From assembly GCF_015354505.1 (NCBI RefSeq), contig NZ_JACAFP010000003.1, positions 1-48,184 on the forward strand: a stretch of DNA of 48,184 nucleotides, in the 5' to 3' direction. The notes below the pieces were generated by a model. The model worked only from the letters and a program-made list of their open reading frames with translations, searched no databases and was not told the origin of the DNA. The position numbers and the translations under genes are program-made. Source of the stretch: Microbacterium sp. UFMG61. GTDB taxonomy: Bacteria > Actinomycetota > Actinomycetes > Actinomycetales > Microbacteriaceae. Shown here piece after piece: positions 17,201 through 23,385 of this stretch (position 1 is its first letter; every line of letters starts with the position of its first letter).

Positions 17201-17280
17201 AGCTGTTCTCCTGCGTCTCGCTCATCCCCGCAGACACCACGGTCGACGGCCCGATCGCAGAATCGGGTGAGGCCCCGTGA
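14272..17280 (+). CDS. Secreted right-handed beta-helix surface protein with CSLREA and DUF11-like domains
   Basis: A 1002-residue exported protein. It has a classical signal peptide (positive start, hydrophobic residues 15-36, cleavage after AQA at about 39). Next comes a CSLREA-type segment (Cys62, Cys69, then LRAAIQESNA), the usual N-cap of parallel beta-helix proteins. Residues about 90-520 carry repeated V.I..N.F and L.I..N.F turns (such as GKLKISDNTF and SVSIVDNHFDG-like units) typical of a right-handed beta helix. Residues about 530-890 are beta-rich, and 895-1002 resemble a DUF11/DUF7507-type Ig-like domain (PVCFVYTVTNTS). No sorting signal or C-terminal membrane anchor is present. 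ATG at 14272 is chosen for the AGGGG upstream; a TTG at 14248 is less likely. It is the first gene of the SipW/TasA-like locus and overlaps the next gene as GTGA. Role (adhesin or matrix scaffold) is inferred. Confidence 0.85.
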   Translation: MRTRRTDSGRRRKATALGVTLAIAAGLLTPIAIATVAQAATELSIDSLGLQAAAGSLTDGKCESTAGTCTLRAAIQESNAINGAAGEVKIGVDPDFAGGNIAITNTAANRMVSTNLYAANGAVAGGVAGDSGASFEITAPVTVDLEHKITVHPTGAGDLALVPFHLNGPDITLRAVDDIWAGETSIYIGPNAARVTLDEIEIQTETYYPERFFVVRGGAEEITVSNSTIGGFAANERDWNWGVVDGTSASFPVKGLTVTGNTYVAGAASGACNGSTAAGCTSTPVEAYEQHITELEFTGNVVQNINRASASDARGLDLRYATVGKLKISDNTFTAPYYRARQAVVDLAYATLDSFEIIGNDFTEMSGNGDVDDSAAAIVLPTDKRIGTGGKVSDNEFTATGTLNTQAVYWNGLESTDSATNLADSRVSIVDNHFDGFSTSASRSSIRMTQTGVVEIARNTFGARSGSQANTVLEEFAGNGSVASTLVNNLNASANAKLNTWWPTARTSANVQTTPLTAAECTVPLEVAPPADAENTTDYAAGRYPAVPVALDVYWTRGNDAEVYLGRYDVDADERQTLQVALPMPGDAMLEKNSGVGPVDPITGAVTGGLRVQTIESPVGSASPSSQYSRVAVIDGSCRPVITIAQATTQNEETHARDLHFTLTSSMQLDPSTVAIEDFVVEATSATSEGLDGVAAGISTIDADRLAPRVVSVTEVAGSSGTQFDVIVRVDDTATVTVSIGENTVAIPTGLANISAATTGDERGTDNVVTFVNPITAQPSKFTVVTGDERGKNFTYMLAAGAPAPTEQLKFTTSVSQPAGTPKLSLSTTSPVIAGGASQTSAIVVTAASGDAEAGTKTTISASVATGDSNYDGLLVPDVTPYLYATDPVINIAKRAYVDVIDSSSVQRIEATGSPAPRDSRLTDGQPVCFVYTVTNTSADDWVTVLRDIQVRDSDERLGDAGLIGTIPSLESGDSVKLFSCVSLIPADTTVDGPIAESGEAP

Positions 17281-17960
17281 CGACGCGTGAACGACGCAGC
17301 CGGAGCCTTCGGCGGCCCGGCCTCGCGGTCGCAGCCCCACTCCTGGTCGGACTCCTCATCGCCGGCGCAACGGCCGGAGGGACGTATGCCCTCTGGTCGA
17401 CCAGCACGTCAGCCAGCCTCGGCGACATCACCAGCGGCAACCTCAGGCTCGTCTCGATGGAGACGACCTGGAGTCAGGTCACTCCGGGAACAGGAACGGC
17501 GGAGGAACTCCCGCTCACCGGCACGCCCGAAGGCTTCCGCGTGATGCCCGGCGACATCATCAGGATCACCCAGAACGTCGAGTCGTACCTCCAGGGCGAC
17601 AACCTCACTGCGGGGCTCGCGGTCGACTACGCGGCCGGGAGCGACGTCGCCCAGGATGTCGAGGACGGACTGATCGCGCTGTCGTTCCACATCGAGAACG
17701 CAGAGGGGGTTCAGGTCGCTCCCGCGAGCGGAACCGCCCCGTTCGGCACCACTCTTGCAGTGGACGGTCTGACCGGCACCGATGGCGGGGTCGTCGAAGA
17801 CTGGAAGATCGTCGTCTCTGCAGAGATCCTCGGCGACTACGACTGGGTCGACGGTGGATCCCTCGACGACGCACCTGCCCAGTGGGCAGCAGGGAACATC
17901 GTCGTCACCCTCGAGCAGCTCCGCGCAGGAGCCGGCTATGTCGAGGGAGGGACGCCATGA
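17277..17960 (+). CDS. SipW-dependent-type exported protein 1 (TasA/CalY-like)
   Basis: A 227-residue protein with a non-classical signal peptide: Arg-rich start, hydrophobic segment 15-36, then YALW (37-40) and STSTSASLGDITSGNLRLV. The ALW-S...GDITxGxL pattern is characteristic of the alternate signal peptides cleaved by SipW-type peptidases, as on TasA and CalY of Bacillus. The mature part is beta-rich (GDIIRITQNVESYLQGDNLT motif, also found in the 19030 gene as GDKVAAAFSADVTLEGDNLV), suggesting a shared Ig-like fold. It overlaps the upstream gene (GTGA) and the downstream one (ATGA). Likely a minor fibre or accessory subunit; that role is inferred. Confidence 0.85.
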   Translation: MTTRERRSRSLRRPGLAVAAPLLVGLLIAGATAGGTYALWSTSTSASLGDITSGNLRLVSMETTWSQVTPGTGTAEELPLTGTPEGFRVMPGDIIRITQNVESYLQGDNLTAGLAVDYAAGSDVAQDVEDGLIALSFHIENAEGVQVAPASGTAPFGTTLAVDGLTGTDGGVVEDWKIVVSAEILGDYDWVDGGSLDDAPAQWAAGNIVVTLEQLRAGAGYVEGGTP

Positions 17961-18946
17961 GCCGCAAGAGCGAACGCCTGGCGAAGGGGTCGCGCAGGCG
18001 CACCCTCGGTCGCTCCTGTGCACAGGCCGCCATCGGCGGACTCGTTCTGGGAGCACTTGCCGCCGGCACCGTCCCCGCCGCATACGCGCTGTGGGCGATG
18101 GACGATTCCGTCACCATTCCCGCGTTCGATCACGGCCGGGTCGCGTTCGCGGCGGCTCCGACCGATGGGTCGGCAGCTCTCGTCCACAGCACGGATGGTG
18201 CCCCGGTCGAGCTCGTCCTGCCCGGCTCGAAGATGGCTGAAGTCCTCGGGCAGACCGGGCCCGATGCGGCGCCCATCATCTGGACCTTCGAGGCCACCGG
18301 ATGGGCGGACGGCATCGGGGGCGTCGTGTACGACGTCTCTGTCGCCACGCAGGTCGCACGCGACGGGTCTGTTCATGACCTGAGCTCCGGCGTCGGAGAC
18401 GAGGGCACGCTTCTTCGCTACTCGACCCTCAAGGTGTATCCAGCCGACGCCGGAGGCGGGTGCACAGCTGTGCCCGCGACCCCTGAGACGCCCGAAGGGG
18501 AGACGCAGAAGAACGTCATGGTGTTCGACGGTCAGGATCATCAGCTCCAGGCGCCTGGCGCTCGAAGCGATGGTGGATCGAGTCAGACCTGGTGCGCGGC
18601 GATGGACTTCATCAACGCGCCGGACGGCAGCTACGTCAACGACGCGTTCGCGCAGGGCGCCGCCGAGGACGGAAAGGTCTACGGAGCGCTGGACACGTGG
18701 AACACGGCTGTGAGCTTCCCGCCGTCGTTGCCGCTGCTGGGCACCTACGTCAATGAAGCGGAAGCCACCGGCGTCGCGGAGGACCAGACGCGTCCTCGGG
18801 ACGTGGATGTGTGGAGCGCCGCGCTGTACCCGGACCCGAGCGACGAGCCGGACATCACGATCGTTCTCGACCCCGCGGTCACGAACCTCAACGCGGCAGC
18901 GACGCAGCCCGGCGATCACTTCGCGACAACGACTTCGAACGAGTGA
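17957..18946 (+). CDS. SipW-dependent-type exported protein 2, larger accessory subunit
   Basis: A 329-residue protein. The signal peptide has a basic start, a hydrophobic segment at about 24-42 and the YALW signature (43-46), but the segment that follows (AMDDSVTIPAFDHGRVAFAA) is a divergent version of the GDITxGxL motif. The mature domain is longer than those of its two neighbours and contains two cysteines (in GGCTAV and TWCAAMD) that could form a disulfide. Near the C-terminus it has a segment typical of exported adhesive proteins (WSAALYPDPSDEPDITIVLD). ATG at 17957 is fixed by the ATGA overlap and the GAGGGAGGGACGCC upstream. A role as tip or anchoring subunit of the fibre is only a suggestion. 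Confidence 0.8.
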   Translation: MSRKSERLAKGSRRRTLGRSCAQAAIGGLVLGALAAGTVPAAYALWAMDDSVTIPAFDHGRVAFAAAPTDGSAALVHSTDGAPVELVLPGSKMAEVLGQTGPDAAPIIWTFEATGWADGIGGVVYDVSVATQVARDGSVHDLSSGVGDEGTLLRYSTLKVYPADAGGGCTAVPATPETPEGETQKNVMVFDGQDHQLQAPGARSDGGSSQTWCAAMDFINAPDGSYVNDAFAQGAAEDGKVYGALDTWNTAVSFPPSLPLLGTYVNEAEATGVAEDQTRPRDVDVWSAALYPDPSDEPDITIVLDPAVTNLNAAATQPGDHFATTTSNE

Positions 18947-18993
18947 CAGCGTTCGGTACCCACCCCCGACGGCCACCCGGCCTCGGTCGAACC

Positions 18994-19011
18994 AGCCCCT
19001 CGCATGGGGCT
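18994..19011 (+). other. Intercistronic stem-loop upstream of the major subunit gene
   Basis: Inverted repeat AGCCCC (18994-18999) / GGGGCT (19006-19011), loop of 6 nt, 18 nt before the ATG at 19030. Together with the stem-loop at 19858-19883 it brackets the third SipW-dependent gene. It may mark an RNA processing or stabilisation point. Confidence 0.5.
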
Positions 19012-19029
19012 AAGACAAGAAAGAGAAAC

Positions 19030-19842
19030 ATGGACAACCACGCATCAACGATCGTTGTCACCGAGGAGCGCAAGCGTCGCCGGGGACTGGTCTGGGTCGG
19101 ACTCGGAGCCGTCGCTCTGCTTTCGGGAGGGTCGACGTTCGCGCTCTGGAGCGCCAACGACACCTTCGCGGGTGGCGACATCACCGCGGGTGACCTCAAC
19201 CTCGTTCAGACGGCCGACACCTCGTTCTACGACGTGTCCGCCGACCGTGCTGACGCCACCGAGACCCTCGTGGGCACCGACGGCACGCAGCTCGGCCACC
19301 TGATCGACGACGCGTCGTGGCGGGCCGTGCCGGGTGACAAGGTCGCCGCCGCATTCTCGGCAGACGTCACGCTCGAGGGCGACAACCTCGTCGGCAAGCT
19401 CTCGGTCGCAGGCCTCGACGCCATGATCGACGGCAACGCGTCGATGACCTGGTCGTACGAGGTCTACAACAAGGGCACTCTGCTCGTCTCCGAGACCGCG
19501 GTCCCCGCGGACAGCAGCCTGTTCTACCTGTCGGCTCCGGCCACGGGCCAGGCTGACGGCATCGACGACGGCGTTCCCATGGCTGCCACCGCAGGTGACG
19601 TCGCGGGTTCGACCGTCTTCCAGATGACCGACACGTCTGAGGACGTCACCGTGGTGCTCTACGGCACGTTCGACAGCACCGCCGGCGACGCCGGCAAGGC
19701 GACTGTTGCCGCAGACGGCAGCTACTCGGACCAGACCGAGGCAGCGACGGGCACCCGCGAGGACGCCCTGACCGTCGACACCCTGGCTGAGCTGAAGCTG
19801 CAGCTCGACCAGGTCCGCGACACCGGCTCGCAGTTCGACTGA
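19030..19842 (+). CDS. SipW-dependent-type exported protein 3, candidate major TasA-like subunit
   Basis: A 270-residue protein with the best-conserved alternate signal peptide of the three: RKRRRG, hydrophobic 19-36, FALW (37-40), then SANDTFAGGDITAGDLNLV. Mature part is acidic, beta-rich, Ala/Thr/Gly-rich and free of cysteine, as expected for a self-assembling extracellular subunit. Within it, VPGDKVAAAFSADVTLEGDN parallels the first subunit. ATG at 19030 has a purine-rich GAAAGAG stretch upstream. It is flanked by two intercistronic hairpins, unlike its neighbours, which overlap; that fits a subunit made in excess. The NCBI-type family would be the alternate-type signal peptide domain proteins. 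Fibre formation is inferred from the TasA analogy. Confidence 0.85.
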   Translation: MDNHASTIVVTEERKRRRGLVWVGLGAVALLSGGSTFALWSANDTFAGGDITAGDLNLVQTADTSFYDVSADRADATETLVGTDGTQLGHLIDDASWRAVPGDKVAAAFSADVTLEGDNLVGKLSVAGLDAMIDGNASMTWSYEVYNKGTLLVSETAVPADSSLFYLSAPATGQADGIDDGVPMAATAGDVAGSTVFQMTDTSEDVTVVLYGTFDSTAGDAGKATVAADGSYSDQTEAATGTREDALTVDTLAELKLQLDQVRDTGSQFD

Positions 19843-19857
19843 GCACGCCCGAACACC

Positions 19858-19883
19858 GGGGCACCCGCGCACGCGGGTGCCCC
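19858..19883 (+). terminator. Intra-operon stem-loop (partial terminator or RNA stabiliser)
   Basis: A perfect 11-bp inverted repeat GGGGCACCCGC (19858-19868) / GCGGGTGCCCC (19873-19883) with a 4-nt loop, between the major subunit gene and the signal peptidase gene. No T-tract follows, and the signal peptidase's AAGGAG starts only 6 nt later. It probably lowers expression of the peptidase relative to its substrate or protects the upstream mRNA 3' end. Confidence 0.65.
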
Positions 19884-19900
19884 GCATCAAGGAGAAGAAA

Positions 19901-20701
19901 GTGCCTCGCAACCGAATCAGATCCACGCGGACCCGGCAGGGTGCCGGACTCCGTCTGGCACGGGTGCGCGGCTCTCTCTGGCAGTCACTCGGCGCCTTAC
20001 TCGGCGCGATCGCGGCCGGCGTCATCATCGTCGTCATCGCGACCCTGTTCCTCATCCCGCGCATCCTCGGGGGAGACAGCCTCACGGTGCTCACCGGCTC
20101 GATGGAGCCCAGCCTCACGCCGGGCGACGTCGTCGCAGTGCGGGCGCTCGCACAGGAGGACGTCTGCACAGACGTCTCGATCGGCGACATCGTGACCTAC
20201 TACCCCACCCCCAATGACCCGGCGCTCATCACCCACCGCGTCATCGCCAAGACTGTCGGCACCTACGACGACGGCACGTCCTGTCGCCTCATCCTGCAGG
20301 GTGATGCGAACTCGGCAGCGGACGAACCGGTCTCGCCCGAGCAGGTGCGTGGCGTGTTCATGTACGGCATCCCCGCCGTCGGATGGGCACGCAGCTGGGT
20401 CGAGGACAACAAGATCCTCGTGTTCGCGGCCTTCGCTCTCCTGGCGGTGGGAATCTACGCGCTCGATCGGGCCCGCCCGCGAACGCGCATCCGCACGATC
20501 GCGGGGGCGCCGATCGCACCCGTCACCGCCTCGCCTTCTTCCGACGACAACGAAGCCTCCAGCGGTGACTCGTCGTTCCGGCTGCGAGAGCTGGATCTGC
20601 GGGAGCGAGAGCTCACCCTTCGTGAGCGTGAGATCGCGCTTCTGGAACAACAGTTCCACGCCACAGCCACAGCCACAGCCACCGCCACACCGTCTCCGTG
20701 A
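19901..20701 (+). CDS. sipW: SipW-like (ER/archaeal-type) signal peptidase I
   Basis: A 266-residue signal peptidase. Helix 1 is at about 30-52; the nucleophile Ser67 is in LTGSMEP; the base is His112 in ITHRV, not Lys, which marks the SipW/Sec11 (ER-type) class; GDAN (134-137) and Asp141 follow. Cys89 and Cys128 may pair outside the membrane. Helix 2 is at 172-188. The tail is unusual: about 75 cytoplasmic residues with a highly charged helix (ELDLRERELTLREREIALLE) and a TATATAT repeat before the end. GTG at 19901 has AAGGAG 6 nt upstream; the frame is open further but that would run through the hairpin. It should cleave the three alternate signal peptides encoded upstream. The symbol is by class resemblance only. 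Confidence 0.9.
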   Translation: MPRNRIRSTRTRQGAGLRLARVRGSLWQSLGALLGAIAAGVIIVVIATLFLIPRILGGDSLTVLTGSMEPSLTPGDVVAVRALAQEDVCTDVSIGDIVTYYPTPNDPALITHRVIAKTVGTYDDGTSCRLILQGDANSAADEPVSPEQVRGVFMYGIPAVGWARSWVEDNKILVFAAFALLAVGIYALDRARPRTRIRTIAGAPIAPVTASPSSDDNEASSGDSSFRLRELDLRERELTLREREIALLEQQFHATATATATATPSP

Positions 20702-20712
20702 GAGGAACACCT

Positions 20713-21699
20713 ATGAGTGCCTATATCGACATCTCCGGCGACAGCTATGCGCTGAAGCAGCCATCGCGGTTGGCACGCGGCGCGCGCATTCTGGGCGCCG
20801 TCGCGCTCGTGCTCGCCATCCTCATCTCAGTGATGTTCTACATGGCCCCGGCGAGTGCCACCGTGTTCGGCACCCGCGCTCCGGTGGAGGAGGCTTCGAG
20901 CGCGGCCGACGGGGCGGAGACGTATGCCGCAGACAACGCGGGCACCTCGTCGACCTTGGCCACCGCCACCGAAGCGCAGCTGCTCTCCGGTCTCTGGGAC
21001 GGCCACACCGTCCATCTCGATTGGCGAGGCTCCGAGTACGCGACGGCCGAGGCGAGCTTCGTGGGCGAACGTCTGATCTCCCCCGGCGACCACGTCTCCC
21101 GAACCCTCAGCGTGCGCAACGACGGCCCCTCTGACGGCGTCATGGCTGTCGGCCTCGTGCTGGCCGAGACTGTTCCCATGCTGGCGGCCAACCCCGAGCT
21201 CGGCGACCATGTCACGGTGTTCTGGGACATCGCCGGAGTGACAGGATCCGCGCCCTTCTCGGATCTGCTCGCTCTCGACGACGGGCGCCCCGAACTCGTA
21301 CAGGTCCAGGTGCCGCGCGGTGCCGATGTTCCCGTCACCGTCGGATTCGACGTGCCGGCGTCGCTGACCACCGAGATGAACGCCCACGCCGAGTCGACAG
21401 GCCTGCGATTCGACATCCGCGTCCACCTCGAGGGTGACACGAGTACCACGCCTCCGATCCTCGCGCAGACGGGTGCCGATGCGGCACTCACTGCGGCGCT
21501 CATCGCTCTCGCGCTCGGAATCGCTGCCGCAGGACTGCTCCTGCTCGCTGCCCGTCGTCGTCGTTGCGAGGTCTGCGACGATCCGATCGGACGGGGCGAA
21601 CCCTGGGTTGCTCGTCGCGCGGCATCCGGCGAGCGGGAGACGCTCTGCGTGGCGTGTGCGCCGGTGCCGCTTCAGGCCGCCCTGGTGCTTCCGGCCTAG
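20713..21699 (+). CDS. LAxTG-sorted cell-wall protein with a cytoplasmic CxxC-CxxC tail
   Basis: A 328-residue exported protein: hydrophobic signal at 27-44 with an ASA cleavage site near 48-50; an extracellular beta-rich domain (RTLSVRNDGPSDGVMAVGL, VPVTVGFDVPASLT) resembling Ig-like adhesive modules; LAQTG at 250-254; a transmembrane helix at about 258-280; RRRR; then a 45-residue tail with CEVC (285-288) and CVAC (312-315). LAxTG is the motif recognised by actinobacterial class E sortases. Normal sorting signals end soon after the basic residues, so the zinc-ribbon-like tail is unusual. ATG at 20713 has AGAGGA 6 nt upstream; GTG at 20698 overlaps the previous stop and is less likely. It probably anchors the fibre to the wall (inferred). 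No sortase gene is in the window. Confidence 0.85.
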   Translation: MSAYIDISGDSYALKQPSRLARGARILGAVALVLAILISVMFYMAPASATVFGTRAPVEEASSAADGAETYAADNAGTSSTLATATEAQLLSGLWDGHTVHLDWRGSEYATAEASFVGERLISPGDHVSRTLSVRNDGPSDGVMAVGLVLAETVPMLAANPELGDHVTVFWDIAGVTGSAPFSDLLALDDGRPELVQVQVPRGADVPVTVGFDVPASLTTEMNAHAESTGLRFDIRVHLEGDTSTTPPILAQTGADAALTAALIALALGIAAAGLLLLAARRRRCEVCDDPIGRGEPWVARRAASGERETLCVACAPVPLQAALVLPA

Positions 21700-21707
21700 A
21701 ACGAAGG

Positions 21708-21736
21708 CGGTCCCGGAACGGCGCGCCGCGGGATCG
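21708..21736 (+). terminator. Stem-loop at the end of the SipW/TasA-like locus
   Basis: Inverted repeat CGGTCCCG (21708-21715) / CGGGATCG (21729-21736), with one G-U pair, starting 9 nt after the stop codon. No T-tract. Confidence 0.5.
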
Positions 21737-21832
21737 TGAAACGCCCGTGCCGCACGTGTCCGTCTCGGTGTCCGAAACCCGCGCAATCCCCCGGTCAGCC
21801 GCAGAAACTGAACGCCGATCGGAATGACGGAT

Positions 21833-21861
21833 TTGCCCCTGACCGGCCATTTCGTTACGTT
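21833..21861 (+). promoter_or_regulatory. Promoter of the betaine transporter operon, followed by a long leader
   Basis: A -35 TTGCCC (21833-21838), 17-bp spacer and -10 TACGTT (21856-21861) sit in the 381-bp gap before the ATPase gene. Transcription from about 21868 gives a leader of about 210 nt with several hairpins, for example GGTGGAT (21964-21970) / ATCCGCC (21976-21982). It ends with AGGGG before the GTG start. No known riboswitch was recognised. The rest of the gap holds no gene. Confidence 0.55.
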
Positions 21862-22080
21862 GGAATGCGGGCCTGACGGTCCGAAGACCAGTCCGCGGCC
21901 ACGTCCTTCTTTCGATGAGCTGTGCTGCGAAGAGGCGTGGGCGTACGGTCGATGCTCTATCGCGGTGGATCCGAAATCCGCCGTCCGCGCCGCCACAGCA
22001 TGCACTCGAAACGGCCCTGAGAACATCACCCGGGCGTAACCGAAGCAGGCTCTGCCGCCGAGGCGAGCCGCAGGGGAAAC

Positions 22081-23385
22081 GTGTCCGAAATCGCTCTAGA
22101 AGCGCGCAATCTGTACAAGGTGTTCGGGAAGAATCCGAGCAGTGCCGTCCGTCGACTGAAGGCCGGTGAGAGCAGATCGGCGGTCAGCGACGCAGGAACC
22201 GCCGCCGTCATCGACGCCAGTTTCACCGTCAACAAGGGCGAGATCTTCGTGATCATGGGGCTGTCGGGTTCCGGCAAGTCCACCATCATCCGCATGCTCA
22301 ACGGCCTGCACGAGGCATCCGACGGCTCGGTCGTCGTGAACGGCGACTCGATCACCGGCATCCCTTCCGGTCGGCTGCGTGAGATCCGCCGCGACCGCAT
22401 CTCGATGGTGTTCCAGCACTTCGCACTGCTGCCGCACCGCACGGTCGCCGCGAACGTCGCCTACCCGCTCGAGCTCAAGGGGGTCGGCAAAGACCAGCGC
22501 CTCAAGAAGGCCGAGGAGATCCTCGCCCTGGTGGGCCTCGAGGGCCAGGCCGACAAGCTTCCCTCCGAGCTCTCGGGCGGCATGCAGCAGCGCGTGGGCA
22601 TCGCCCGGGCGCTCGCCGCCGACTCCGACATCCTGCTCATGGACGAGGCGTTCAGCGCCCTCGACCCGCTGATCCGTCGCGAGATGCAGGAGCAGCTGCT
22701 CGAATTGCAGGAGAAGCTGCAGAAGACGATCGTCTTCATCACCCACGACCTCAACGAGGCCATGTTCCTCGGTGACCGCATCGCCGTGATGCGCGACGGT
22801 CGCATCGTGCAGATCGGCACGCCGGAGGACATCCTCACGGATCCCGCGAATGACTACGTCGAGCAGTTCGTGCAGGACGTCGACCGCGCCCGCGTGCTCA
22901 CCGCCGCGAACGTCATGGAGCGCCCCCGTCCCGTGGTCGCCGAGACTGCGGGGCCGCGCACGGCGCTGCGACAGATGCGCGACGCCTTCATGTCGGCCAC
23001 CTACGTCACCGGGCGCGACCGCAAGCTGCTGGGCATCGTCACCGACCGCGATGCCGTCAAGCTCGTGCGCAAGGGCGTGTCGACCCTCGAGTCGATCATC
23101 AAGCCCGTGCCGCAGAGCGTGAGCGAGGACGAGGTGCTCATGAACCTCTTCATCCCCTCGGTCGAGTCGACGCTGCCCCTCGCAGTCGTGGATGCCTCGG
23201 GGCGCCTGACCGGTGTCATCCCGCGAATCACCCTGCTCGCAGCCCTCGGCCCCGGCCCGGGCGCGACCGGCGAGCTCACCCTGCCGCTTCTTCCGATGCC
23301 GCAGGCCGAGATCGATGCAGTGCTCGATGACGGATGGACGGCCGACCCGCAGCCGGTCGCCGGAACGACGGAGGAGGTGCGCTGA
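22081..23385 (+). CDS. proV: Glycine betaine/L-proline ABC transporter ATP-binding protein with CBS domains
   Basis: A 434-residue OpuAA/ProV-type ATPase: Walker A GLSGSGKST, Q-loop FQHFALLPH, signature LSGGMQQRVGIARAL, Walker B ILLMDEAFSALD and H-loop FITHDLNEAMFLGDR. A C-terminal tandem CBS module (about 290-400, VTGRDRKLLGIVTDRDAVKL) is the regulatory domain that senses ionic strength or nucleotides in this family. It powers uptake of compatible solutes under osmotic stress. GTG start with AGGGG upstream. The following permease overlaps by one base (TGATG). Confidence 0.93.
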   Translation: MSEIALEARNLYKVFGKNPSSAVRRLKAGESRSAVSDAGTAAVIDASFTVNKGEIFVIMGLSGSGKSTIIRMLNGLHEASDGSVVVNGDSITGIPSGRLREIRRDRISMVFQHFALLPHRTVAANVAYPLELKGVGKDQRLKKAEEILALVGLEGQADKLPSELSGGMQQRVGIARALAADSDILLMDEAFSALDPLIRREMQEQLLELQEKLQKTIVFITHDLNEAMFLGDRIAVMRDGRIVQIGTPEDILTDPANDYVEQFVQDVDRARVLTAANVMERPRPVVAETAGPRTALRQMRDAFMSATYVTGRDRKLLGIVTDRDAVKLVRKGVSTLESIIKPVPQSVSEDEVLMNLFIPSVESTLPLAVVDASGRLTGVIPRITLLAALGPGPGATGELTLPLLPMPQAEIDAVLDDGWTADPQPVAGTTEEVR

